Of a DNA stretch of 64,000 nucleotides, positions 9,945 to 19,014 are shown in pieces (position 1 is the first letter of the stretch; the number at the start of each line of letters is the position of its first letter). Both the position numbers and the translations under genes were made by a program. The notes under the pieces are model-generated. The model was not told where the DNA came from. It saw nothing but the letters and a program-made list of their open reading frames with translations, and did not search any database. The stretch covers positions 372,001 through 436,000 of the forward strand of contig CAVXEB010000004.1 in the NCBI GenBank assembly GCA_963760735.1, read 5' to 3'. The stretch is from CF-46 sp963760735. Lineage in GTDB: Bacteria > Chloroflexota > Limnocylindria > Limnocylindrales > CSP1-4.

Positions 9945-11429
9945 GTGGCTGTCGTCCTCGGGATCGACGTCTCGACGACGGCGACGAAGGCCGTCCTGAT
10001 CGACGAGACGGGCTCCGTCCGTGGGACCGGCCTCGCGGAGTACGGCTACGAGGTCCCCCACCCGCTGTGGAGCGAGCAGGACCCCGCGCTCTGGTGGGAC
10101 GGGGCGATCGCCGCGATCCGGTCCGTCCTGACCTCGACAGGCGTGCCCGCGTCGGAGGTCGCCGCAATCGGGCTGACCGGCCAGATGCACGGCCTGGTGC
10201 TGCTGGACGATCGCGACGCGGTCATCCGGCCGGCGATCCTCTGGAACGACCAGCGCACGGCCGCCGAATGCGACGCGATCCGGGCGGCCGTCGGCCCCGA
10301 GCGGCTCATCGAGATCACCGGCAACGACGCGCTGACGGGCTTCACGGCCCCCAAGCTCGTGTGGGTCCGCGACCACGAGCCGCACGCCTGGCGCCAGACC
10401 GCCCACGTGCTGCTCCCGAAGGACTACGTGCGGCTCCGCCTCACCGGCATCCACGCCGTGGACGTCGCGGACGGGGCCGGGACGATCCTGTTCGACCTCG
10501 CCGCCCGGACGTGGTCGGACGAGGTGGTCTCCGCCCTGGGGATCGACCCGGCGTGGCTTCCGGAGGTCTTCGAGGGCCCGGCCATCACCGGCTCGATCTC
10601 CGGACCGGCCGCGGTAGCGACCGGGCTCCCGGCCGGGACACCGGTCATCGCCGGCGGCGGCGATCAGTCGGCGAACGCGGTGGGCCTCGGCGCCGTCGAC
10701 GAGGGAACACCCGTCCTCTCGCTCGGGACGTCCGGCGTGATCTTCGCCCCGACGAGCCGGCCGATCATCGAGCTGCACGGGCGCGTTCACGCGTTCTGCC
10801 ACGCCGTCCCCGGCCGATGGCACCTGATGTCCGTGATGCTGTCCGCGGCGGGCAGCCTGCGCTGGTTCCGCGACACCCTCGCGCCCGGGGAGCCGTATGG
10901 ACATCTGACCGATGCCGCGGGCGCCGTCCCGGCCGGCAGCGACGGCCTGTTCTTCCTGCCCTACCTCTCCGGCGAGCGCAGCCCCCATCCGGATCCGCTC
11001 GCACGCGGGGCCTTCATCGGGCTCACGGTGGGCCACGACCGCCGGCACCTGACCCGGGCCGTCCTCGAGGGCGTGGCCTTCGGGCTCCGCGACGGCCTGG
11101 ACCTGATGGTCGCGGCGGGCATGCCGGCGCCGAGGGTCATCCGCGCATCGGGCGGCGGGACGGCCAGCCCGGTCTGGCGGCAGATCCTCGCCGACGTCCT
11201 CGAGGCGGACATCGCGACGGTCGCGACGACGGAGGGCGCGGCATACGGGGCCGGTGTTCTCGCAGCGGTCGGGGCCGGCTGGTTCCCGTCGGTGCCCGCG
11301 GCGACGGACGACTGGGTCGAGACGAGCGTGGCCGCGGCACCGGGTCCGGACGTCGCGACCTACCGCGAGCGGCATGCCGCTTACCGCGAGCTCTACCCGG
11401 CGCTCGCCCCGACGTTCCACCGCGCTTGA
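9945..11429 (+). CDS. xylB: Xylulokinase (FGGY carbohydrate kinase)
   Basis: XylB phosphorylates D-xylulose with ATP to D-xylulose 5-phosphate for the pentose phosphate pathway. The 494-residue protein has the N-terminal FGGY ATPase motif GIDVSTTATKAVLIDETG, LTGQMHGLVLLD with the substrate-site Met-His, and ILWNDQRT. It also has the catalytic-Asp segment GGGDQSANAVG and the C-terminal FLPYLSGERSPHPDP and ASGGGTASPVWRQILADV. The length and order are those of bacterial xylulokinases. It starts with GTG 15 bases after xylA and must share its transcript. Its 3' end faces the transporter operon. Confidence 0.95.
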   Translation: MAVVLGIDVSTTATKAVLIDETGSVRGTGLAEYGYEVPHPLWSEQDPALWWDGAIAAIRSVLTSTGVPASEVAAIGLTGQMHGLVLLDDRDAVIRPAILWNDQRTAAECDAIRAAVGPERLIEITGNDALTGFTAPKLVWVRDHEPHAWRQTAHVLLPKDYVRLRLTGIHAVDVADGAGTILFDLAARTWSDEVVSALGIDPAWLPEVFEGPAITGSISGPAAVATGLPAGTPVIAGGGDQSANAVGLGAVDEGTPVLSLGTSGVIFAPTSRPIIELHGRVHAFCHAVPGRWHLMSVMLSAAGSLRWFRDTLAPGEPYGHLTDAAGAVPAGSDGLFFLPYLSGERSPHPDPLARGAFIGLTVGHDRRHLTRAVLEGVAFGLRDGLDLMVAAGMPAPRVIRASGGGTASPVWRQILADVLEADIATVATTEGAAYGAGVLAAVGAGWFPSVPAATDDWVETSVAAAPGPDVATYRERHAAYRELYPALAPTFHRA

Positions 11430-11436
11430 CGGTCCA

Positions 11437-11456
11437 GCCCGCGCGGAGTCGCGGGC
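11437..11456. terminator. Hairpin between convergent xylB and xylG
   Basis: A 7-bp stem GCCCGCG / CGCGGGC with a 6-base loop sits in the 46-base gap between the xylB stop (plus) and the xylG stop (minus). There is no U-tract on either strand, so it may be a weak or Rho-assisted bidirectional end rather than a classic intrinsic terminator. Confidence 0.35.
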
Positions 11457-11475
11457 GGCCGACCCGCGCCGGGGC

Positions 11476-12296
<821 letters not shown>

Positions 12297-12300
<4 letters not shown>

Positions 12301-13562
12301 GAGCCCCGCCTCCGGTTCAGGTTGTCCAGGCCGACGGCGACGATCAGGACGATGCCCGCCACGATGTTCTGGCCCGGCGAGGTGACATTGAGGAAGCTCA
12401 GGCCGTAGGCCAGCGCCTGCAGCACGAACGCCCCGAGAACGGCGCCCGGGATCGTCCCGATCCCACCGGCGAACGACGTCCCGCCGACGACGGCCGCCGC
12501 GATGACGTAGAGCTCGTAGCTCTGGCCGACATCGAGGGTGGAGCCGTTGAGCCGAGCCGACGCGACGGCGGCGGCGAGCGCGCAGAGGATGCCCATGACG
12601 ACGTAGGTCTTGAGGATCGTCCAGCGGGTGTTGATGCCGGCCAGCTCGGCGGCGTCGGGGTTCCCGCCGTAGGCAAACACGTAGCGCCCGAAGCGACGTC
12701 GGTTCGCGATGAACGTCATCACCAGCGTGACGCCGATCAGGAGGATGATCGGGTCCGGGAAGCCGGCAGGGGTCTGGCTCCGCGCCAGGAAGTTGTTGTT
12801 CGCGAACAAGGCGAGCCCCAGGACGATCGTGCAGCCAACCACGGCCAGCAAGACCTCCGCCCACATCGGCCGGAGCGGGAAGCCATATCGTCGACGTTGA
12901 CGTCTGCCGTTGTAGAGCAGGCCGACGATCGCGACGCAGCCGATGATGCCGAGTGCCCAGGTCAGAGGGCCGCCGATCGAGCCGTCACCCCCGCCGCCGA
13001 TCTTCTGAAAGCCGGGGTCCAGGCCCGAAACGGCCGCCCCGTTGGACAGGTAATAGACGACGCCGCGGATCGACAGGAGACCGCCCAGCGTCACGACGAA
13101 GGACGGCACGCCGATGTAGGCAATGATGAACCCCTGGCCGGCGCCGACGAGGGCGCCGAGACCGATCCCGATCGCCAGGGCGATGACCCACCGGAACGGG
13201 AAGTCCACCCCGATTCCGATCGCCGTGAGCCAGTCGGTCATCAGCAGGGCGTACATCATGGCGATCAGGCCGACCAACGACCCGACCGACAGGTCGATGT
13301 TGCGCGACACGATGACCAGCACCATGCCGGTCGCGATGATGGCGATGCCGGTCGCCTGGATCGACATCGTGACCATGTTCGTCGGCGAGATGAGCTTGCC
13401 GCCGCTCAGGACGTGGAACGTGAGCAGGATCGCGATCAGGGCGACCAGCATGCCGAACAGACGGAGATCGACCTCCGTCTGGGCGAGCAGGCCGCGGATG
13501 GACGTTCGGGCGGGAGGCTGGGTCTGACCGGGTACGGGTGTCGCGCCGGCCACGTTCGTCAC
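12297..13562 (-). CDS. xylH: Sugar ABC transporter permease (XylH-like, BPD_transp_2)
   Basis: A 421-residue integral membrane permease of the ribose/xylose branch. After a Pro-rich N-terminal tail of about 20 residues there are roughly ten to twelve hydrophobic segments. The family signatures are visible: RNIDLSVGSLVGLIAMM, GALVGAGQGFIIAYIGVPSFVVTLGG, FAYGGNPDAAELAGINTRW near the cytoplasmic coupling loop, and VVGGTSFAGGIGTIPGAVLG near the C-terminus. The substrate is inferred as xylose from the facing xylAB genes. It lies 92 bases after the binding-protein gene, with a strong stem-loop between, and is coupled to xylG by a 4-base overlap. Confidence 0.9.
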
Positions 13563-13594
13563 GCCGACCCTCCTGCTCCTGGGTTGCGAAGCGA

Positions 13595-13626
13595 CCTGCG
13601 CCCCGGGGCGAACCCCGGGGCGCAGG
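13595..13626 (-). other. Strong intercistronic stem-loop between xylF and xylH
   Basis: A perfect 14-bp inverted repeat (13595-13608 with 13613-13626) closes on the 4-base loop CGAA (TTCG on the minus-strand RNA). It lies between the binding-protein stop and the permease start and has no U-tract. The position matches the known role of such hairpins in stabilising or separating the abundant binding-protein message from the permease message. Partial termination is the alternative. Confidence 0.6.
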
Positions 13627-13654
13627 CGTTGCGAGAACTAGCGGTCGGAGACCG

Positions 13655-14809
13655 TCACTTGCACGCAGCGGCGCCAGGATCGGTGTCCTTGACGCCCTTG
13701 CAGATCTGATCCTTGGTGGCGTACCACCCGGCTTTGATGACCTGGTCGAGCTTGTCGGCGGTGATCGGCGTCGGCTTGAGGATGATCGACTTCACGACCT
13801 TCCCACCCGGGGTGGTGAAGTCGGCCGGAGAGTTACCGGCAGCTGGGGCGACCGACGGGTCGACGTTGACCGCGACCTTGCTGATGTCCGGGTCCTTGCA
13901 GAGGGCGAGCGCGGCCTGACCGGCCGCCTTGCCCAGCTCGTTGCTGTTCTTCCAGATGTCGACGTACTGCTTGCCGAGCGCGACGTTGTTCAGGTTGGCC
14001 GGGTCGCCGTCCTGGCCGGACAGCGGCGGGAACCCGTACTGCTTGCCCTCGAGGGCGGCCGCGACGCCGAGCGCCGTGCTGTCGTTCTCGGCGAGGACGG
14101 CATCGATCTTCTTGCCGTCGGCGACGGCCTTGTCGATGATCGCTTCCATGTTCGCCTGGGCCTTCTCGGTCTTCCACTGGTCCGTGAATGTGCCATCGGG
14201 CCCATTGAGGATCGTGATATCGCCGGAGGCGACCTTGTCCTTCAGGCCGGCCTGATCCCAACCCATGGGCAGGAACGTCTTGGCGTTCGGGTCGCCCTCG
14301 TTGCCCTTGATGAGCACATAGTTGCCCTTCGGGACCTTCGCGAGGATGGCCTCTGCCTCGGCCTTGCCGACGCCGACGTTGTCGAAGGTGAGGTAGAGCA
14401 CGCTGGGATCCTCGATCAGCCGGTCGTAGGCGATGACCGGGATGTTGGCGGCCTTCGCCTTCTCGAGGGCCGGTCCGACGACCTTCGTGTCCGCCGCCAG
14501 CAGGACCAGGACCTTGGCACCCTGCGAGATCAGCGTGTCGACGTCCGTGAGCTGCTGCTCGGTGCTGAGGTTCGCGTCCTTGTCGATGTACTTGCCGCCG
14601 GCGCCCTCGACCACCTTCTGGATGTTCGGCTTGTCGGTGGCGGCCCAGCGCGGCTGCTGGAAGTTGTTCCACGAAACGCCGACGGTGCAGTTGCTGGCGG
14701 TGCCACTTCCGCCTGCGCCGCCCGAGGCGCCCGGTGAGGCCGTGCTGGAGCATGCTCCGAGTACGACGACGGCTGACGTCACAAGCGCAGCCAGTCTCCG
14801 ATTGATCAT
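13655..14809 (-). CDS. xylF: Xylose-type sugar ABC transporter substrate-binding lipoprotein
   Basis: A 384-residue periplasmic-binding-protein-fold (peripla_BP_4) lipoprotein that captures the sugar outside the membrane. The signal peptide MINRRLAALVTSAVVVLGAC ends in a lipobox (LGAC), followed by a Gly/Ser/Ala linker. The mature domain has the XylF-like VSWNNFQQPRW start, QLTDVDTLISQGAKVLVLLA, VIAYDRLIEDPSVLYLTFDN, VLAENDSTALGVAAALEG and LSGQDGDPANLNNVALGKQY segments. ATG 14809 is chosen because GGAGAGGA lies 6-9 bases upstream and the signal peptide begins there. It is the first gene of the transport unit, 135 bases from the ROK gene, with the stem-loop downstream. Confidence 0.9.
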   Translation of the reverse strand: MINRRLAALVTSAVVVLGACSSTASPGASGGAGGSGTASNCTVGVSWNNFQQPRWAATDKPNIQKVVEGAGGKYIDKDANLSTEQQLTDVDTLISQGAKVLVLLAADTKVVGPALEKAKAANIPVIAYDRLIEDPSVLYLTFDNVGVGKAEAEAILAKVPKGNYVLIKGNEGDPNAKTFLPMGWDQAGLKDKVASGDITILNGPDGTFTDQWKTEKAQANMEAIIDKAVADGKKIDAVLAENDSTALGVAAALEGKQYGFPPLSGQDGDPANLNNVALGKQYVDIWKNSNELGKAAGQAALALCKDPDISKVAVNVDPSVAPAAGNSPADFTTPGGKVVKSIILKPTPITADKLDQVIKAGWYATKDQICKGVKDTDPGAAACK

Positions 14810-14944
14810 CGTCTGTCCTCTCCTCAATGGACCTTGTCGTTACTGACGGCGATGGTCCCGCGCTAGGCTACTCTCCTCCTCGATCCAGCGGTTCGGTGTT
14901 TTCGCGCGGTCGGATCCAGTCCTCCGAATGCGGCGACGGGTCCC

Positions 14945-16171
14945 TCATGCGCTCGCGCGCTCGCGAGCGGACTCCCGGCGGGCAACCCACGCGGCCGGAT
15001 CGTCAAGCAACGGCTCGAAGGCCAGCTCGGCCGCCCCGAGCAGCGGGGCGTCCTCGCCGAGCGAGGCTGCCGTCAGCCGCACGAGCCGCCGCGGGGCCGA
15101 CAACGCCCTGCGATCGAGCTCCTCCTCGATGGCCTCAGCGACGAACGGGAAGATCGGCTCGAACAGCCCGCCGAGCACGATCAGCCTGGGGTTGAGGACG
15201 TTGATCAGGCCGGCGAGCCCGATCCCCAGCCAGCGACCCTCCTCGCGGAGCGCGTCGAGGGCCACGACGCCGCCGGCCCGGGCCTCGTCGAGAACAGCCG
15301 CGACCTCCGTGCTCCCACCCTCGACGGGATGGCCGGCTCGTCGCAGCAGGGCGCGGGCACCGACCTCCGTCTCCCAGCAGCCGGTCGACCCGCACGCGCA
15401 CGCCCGACCGTCCGGGTTGACCGGCAGGTGGCCGACCTCGCCGCCATACCCGGCCGCGCCGTTCAACGGCTGGCCGTCGGCGATCAGGCCTCCACCGACA
15501 CCGATCTCACCCGAGACGTAGAGCACCTCGCCGGCACCGATCGCGGCCCCTCGGCGGAGCTCCCCGAGCGCCCCCAGATCGGCCTCGTTGGCGACGACGA
15601 GCGGCACATCGGTCCCGAGCGCCGCCCGGAGCCGGGCGCCGAGGGCGACGTCCGTCCACCCGAGGTTCGGGGCGATCGACACGAAGCCGTCGAGCCGGCG
15701 AACGATCCCGGCGATGCCGACGCCGATCCCGACGACCGCGTCGGGCGCGAACCGCGAGCGGACGTCACTGACGATCTCCGCCAGGTCGCGCGCGATCTCG
15801 TCGACCGTCCCCCGGCCCGGATCGCGCCGGACGCGCGTTCGCTCGATCACCCGCCCACCCAGGCCCACCGCGGCCACGGCCAGGGAATCGACCGCGATCT
15901 CGAGGGCCAGGACGACGGCAGCCTCGTGGTCCGGCCGGACCAGGACCGACGGCCGTCCCGGCGTCCCGAGGGGCTCCGCCTGCTCCTCCACGACGAGGCC
16001 GGCGGCCACCAGCTCACCGATGAGGCCACGGATCGCACTCCGCGTCAAACCCGTCCGCGCCACCAGCTCCGATCGCGAGAGGGAGCCGCTGCCGTGGATC
16101 TCGCGGACGATCGCGGACAGGTTCGCCCGGCGAACCGTCCCGCTGCGTTGCCCGATCTCCTCGCGGCGCAT
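14945..16171 (-). CDS. ROK-family transcriptional repressor (XylR-like)
   Basis: A winged-helix DNA-binding region at about residues 10-65 (LSRSELVARTGLTRSAIRGL) is followed by a ROK sugar-sensing domain. This has GIGVGIAGIV, a NEADLGALGE segment, the glucokinase-like GGGLIADGQPLNGAAGYGGE, and the zinc-binding ROK signature GHLPVNPDGRACACGSTGCWE. Such proteins repress sugar genes and release DNA on binding the sugar. Here the likely targets are xylAB, xylFHG and its own promoter, because two related dyads lie at 8485-8505 and 16182-16202. The start could be ATG 16171 or GTG 16177; GAGAGG upstream is 12 bases from the GTG. It is divergent from the oxidoreductase gene. Confidence 0.88.
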   Translation of the reverse strand: MRREEIGQRSGTVRRANLSAIVREIHGSGSLSRSELVARTGLTRSAIRGLIGELVAAGLVVEEQAEPLGTPGRPSVLVRPDHEAAVVLALEIAVDSLAVAAVGLGGRVIERTRVRRDPGRGTVDEIARDLAEIVSDVRSRFAPDAVVGIGVGIAGIVRRLDGFVSIAPNLGWTDVALGARLRAALGTDVPLVVANEADLGALGELRRGAAIGAGEVLYVSGEIGVGGGLIADGQPLNGAAGYGGEVGHLPVNPDGRACACGSTGCWETEVGARALLRRAGHPVEGGSTEVAAVLDEARAGGVVALDALREEGRWLGIGLAGLINVLNPRLIVLGGLFEPIFPFVAEAIEEELDRRALSAPRRLVRLTAASLGEDAPLLGAAELAFEPLLDDPAAWVARRESARERASA

Positions 16172-16181
16172 GAACACGGGG

Positions 16182-16217
16182 TTTGTGTTCCTCTCTTTCA
16201 AATCGCTGTGCTAGGGT
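16182..16217 (+). promoter_or_regulatory. Candidate ROK operator and extended -10 in the divergent region
   Basis: TTTGTG at 16182-16187 and CAAA at 16199-16202 span the same 21 bases as the xylA dyad, although the inner arms pair poorly. On the plus strand an extended -10 (TG-C-TAGGGT, 16209-16217) follows, facing the oxidoreductase gene, with no good -35. The element would overlap that promoter and the 5' end of the ROK message. This is inference. Confidence 0.35.
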
Positions 16218-16290
16218 CGTACACCCACGGCGCCGGCGTCAACCCCGATCGGGCAGGCGCGCGCCCGGAGGCAATGGAGGCGACGACCGG

Positions 16291-17325
16291 GTGAGCGGAT
16301 CCTCGACGGGCCGGGCTTCGCTCCGGTGGGGCATCCTCGGACCGGGCCGGATCGCACCTCGCATCGTCCGGGCGCTCGACGGGAACCCGCGCGGATCGCT
16401 CCACGCGGTCGCGAGCCGCGATGGGGACCGGGCCGCCGCGTTCGCGGCCCGCCACGGCGCGGTGCGTGCCCACGCCGGCTACGAGGCCCTCCTGGCGGAT
16501 CCCGAGATCGACGTCGTGTACATCGCCCTGCCGAACGCCCTCCACGCGACCTGGACGATCCAGGCGCTCGAGGCAGGCAAGCACGTCCTGTGCGAGAAGC
16601 CGCTCGCCCTGACGGTCGCCGAGGTGGATGCGATCGCCGACGCGGCGACGCGCAGCGGCCGGATCGCGGTCGAGGCGTTCATGTACCTCCACCACCCGCA
16701 GACCCAGCGTGCACTCGAGATCGCGAGGTCCGGGACGCTGGGGGCGCTCCAGGTGGTCAGTGGCCAGTTCTCGTTCCTGCTGAGCTACCCGAACGATCCC
16801 CGGATCGATCCCGAGATGGGCGCGGGATCGCTGTGGGATGTCGGTTGCTATCCGGTCAGCTTCGCGCGACTCATCGCCGGCGCGGAACCCGAGGCAGTCT
16901 CCGCCTTCGCCCGGTTCGACGAGCGCGCCGTCGATCGGACGTTCGTCGGCCAGCTTCTCTTCCCGGGCGGTTTGCTCGCCACGTTCATCAGCGGGTTCGC
17001 CGGCCCGGATCGGGAGCGGCTCGAGATCGCGGGGAGTGACGCCACGCTCATCCTCGACCACCCGTTCCTGCCGGAGCCGGACGGGCCGCCGCCGACGATG
17101 ACGATCCGCCGAGACGGCTCCGACGAGCAGATCCCGATCGACTCGATCGACGACTACCGGGCCGAGGTCGACGACCTCCAGTCGACGATCCTCGACGGAA
17201 CGGCGCCGAGGATCGATCTCGCGTTCAGCCGTGGCACGATCGCGACGCTCGTGGCTCTCGACGTTGCCGCGCGGTCGCACTCGGGAGCCGCCGTCCCCGG
17301 CCGCGCTGGTCTCCCGACTGCATGA
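16291..17325 (+). CDS. GFO/IDH/MocA-family NAD(P)-dependent oxidoreductase
   Basis: A 344-residue sugar dehydrogenase of the Gfo/Idh/MocA family. The N-terminal Rossmann fold has GILGPGRIAPRIVRAL and YIALPNALHATWTIQALEAG. The family's catalytic EKP motif is in VLCEKPLALT, and WDVGCYPVSFARLIAG is typical of the branch that holds dihydrodiol dehydrogenases and NADP-dependent D-xylose 1-dehydrogenases. Next to the xylose genes a pentose or aldose oxidation is plausible but unproven. The GTG at 16291 has GGAGG 10 bases upstream. It diverges from the ROK regulator and overlaps the next gene by 4 bases (ATGA). Confidence 0.85.
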   Translation: MSGSSTGRASLRWGILGPGRIAPRIVRALDGNPRGSLHAVASRDGDRAAAFAARHGAVRAHAGYEALLADPEIDVVYIALPNALHATWTIQALEAGKHVLCEKPLALTVAEVDAIADAATRSGRIAVEAFMYLHHPQTQRALEIARSGTLGALQVVSGQFSFLLSYPNDPRIDPEMGAGSLWDVGCYPVSFARLIAGAEPEAVSAFARFDERAVDRTFVGQLLFPGGLLATFISGFAGPDRERLEIAGSDATLILDHPFLPEPDGPPPTMTIRRDGSDEQIPIDSIDDYRAEVDDLQSTILDGTAPRIDLAFSRGTIATLVALDVAARSHSGAAVPGRAGLPTA

Positions 17326-19001
17326 CCCGCGTCCGGCCGCGGGCATTCGCGATCGCGGCGGTCGCCATCGCAGCGATCGCGATCGTCGGTGGAGTCGCGG
17401 TCGTGGGGATCGGCCGGATCGCCTCGGGATCCGTCGCGGCGGATGCCCCGCACTTCGTCGACGAGACGGCCTCCGCCGGCGTCACGCTGACCTATTCGGG
17501 CAACGAGGACTACGCGACCGGCGGCGGCGTCGCCGTGTTCGACTGCAACGACGACGGGCGACCCGACCTCTACCTCGCGGGTGGCGAGAGCCCGGCCGGC
17601 CTGTACCGAAATGACGGCCAGGTCGGCGGCCCCCTCAGGTTCACGGCCCTCGACGATCCCCACCTGGATCGAACGAACGTGATCGGCGCGTACCCGCTCG
17701 ACGTCGACGCCGACGGACGCGTCGACCTGGCGATCCTCGGGACGGACGGCGCCAAGCTCGTGCGCGGGCTCGGCGGTTGCGCCTTCGCCGAAGCGGACGA
17801 ACCGTGGTCGTTCGACGGCGGGAGCGGCTGGACGACCGCCTTCAGCGCGACGTGGGAGGGTGCGGCCGCGCTGCCAACCCTGGCGATCGGCCGCTACGTG
17901 AGTCCCCAGACGGTCGACGGGCGAGCGACCTGCGGCGACAACACGCTCGTGCGACCCGCGGCCGGGGGCTCCCGGTACGGCCCGCCGGTGGTCCTCGCGC
18001 CCGGCTTCTGCACCCTCTCGATGCTGTTCAGCGACTGGGACCGCTCGGGCCGGCGCGACCTCCGGGTCAGCAACGATCGCCAGTACTACGACAACGACCG
18101 CGGCAGCGAGCAGCTCTGGCGCATGGACCCGGGCGTGCCGCCTCGCCTCTACACCGAGGCCGATGGCTGGGGACTGGTCCGGATCTGGGGCATGGGGATC
18201 GCGAGCTACGACCTCACCGGCGACGGCTACCCGGAGGTCTACCTGACGAGCCAGGGCGAGAACCGGCTCCAGACCCTGGCCGACGGGAACGCCCGGCCGA
18301 CGTACGCCGACATCGCGGTGAAGCGCGGCGTGAACGCCACCCGACCGTTCACCGGCGGCGATCCACTACCGTCGACCGCGTGGCACCCCGAGTTCGAGGA
18401 CGTGAACAACGACGGGCTCATCGACCTGTACGTCTCGAAGGGCAACGTCAAGGCGCTGCCCGACTACGCCACGAGGGACCCGAGCAACCTCCTGCTCGGT
18501 CAGCCCGACGGGACGTTCAAGGAAGGGGCCGCCGCGGCCGGCATCGTCACGTTCGACCGCGGCCGCGGCGCAGCCCTCGCCGACTTCAACCTCGACGGCC
18601 TCCTCGACCTCGTCGACGTCAACTACGGCCAACCGGCATCGATCTGGCGGAACGTCGGCGCGGGCACCGCCGCAGCCCCGACCGCGATGGGCTCGTGGCT
18701 GGGCCTGCACCTCACCCAGCCCGGACCGAACCGGGACGCGATCGGGGCATGGCTGGAGGTGAAGGTGGGGGACGCCGTCCAGCGCCGCGAGGTCACCGTC
18801 GGTGGAGGGCACGCGGGCGGACAGCTCGGCCCGATCCACGTCGGGCTGGGCCGTGCGGATCGCGCGGACGTCCGGGTCATCTGGCCGGACGGTCTGGCGG
18901 GGCCGTGGCAGTCGGTGGCGGCGAACCAGGTCCTCGAGCTCGACCGGGCGGCCGGGACGGCCGCCCCGTGGAACCCGAGTCCTGTTGCCACCCTCCCCTG
19001 A
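17322..19001 (+). CDS. Secreted FG-GAP/VCBS repeat protein with ASPIC/UnbV domain (CRTAC1-like)
   Basis: A 559-residue exported protein. A basic N-terminus and a hydrophobic segment (FAIAAVAIAAIAIVGGVAVV) give a signal peptide or membrane anchor. The rest is a beta-propeller of FG-GAP/VCBS repeats with Ca-binding Asp loops such as VFDCNDDGRPDLYLAGG, DVDADGRVDLAI, DLTGDGYPEVYL, DVNNDGLIDLYVSKG and DFNLDGLLDLVDV. The C-terminal ASPIC/UnbV region includes RVIWPDGLAGPWQSV. Members are found in secreted adhesion-like proteins; no enzyme activity is established. The start overlaps the oxidoreductase stop, tying it to the sugar cluster, perhaps as an outside glycan-binding partner. Confidence 0.85.
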   Translation: MTRVRPRAFAIAAVAIAAIAIVGGVAVVGIGRIASGSVAADAPHFVDETASAGVTLTYSGNEDYATGGGVAVFDCNDDGRPDLYLAGGESPAGLYRNDGQVGGPLRFTALDDPHLDRTNVIGAYPLDVDADGRVDLAILGTDGAKLVRGLGGCAFAEADEPWSFDGGSGWTTAFSATWEGAAALPTLAIGRYVSPQTVDGRATCGDNTLVRPAAGGSRYGPPVVLAPGFCTLSMLFSDWDRSGRRDLRVSNDRQYYDNDRGSEQLWRMDPGVPPRLYTEADGWGLVRIWGMGIASYDLTGDGYPEVYLTSQGENRLQTLADGNARPTYADIAVKRGVNATRPFTGGDPLPSTAWHPEFEDVNNDGLIDLYVSKGNVKALPDYATRDPSNLLLGQPDGTFKEGAAAAGIVTFDRGRGAALADFNLDGLLDLVDVNYGQPASIWRNVGAGTAAAPTAMGSWLGLHLTQPGPNRDAIGAWLEVKVGDAVQRREVTVGGGHAGGQLGPIHVGLGRADRADVRVIWPDGLAGPWQSVAANQVLELDRAAGTAAPWNPSPVATLP

Positions 19002-19014
19002 GCGAGGATCACCC

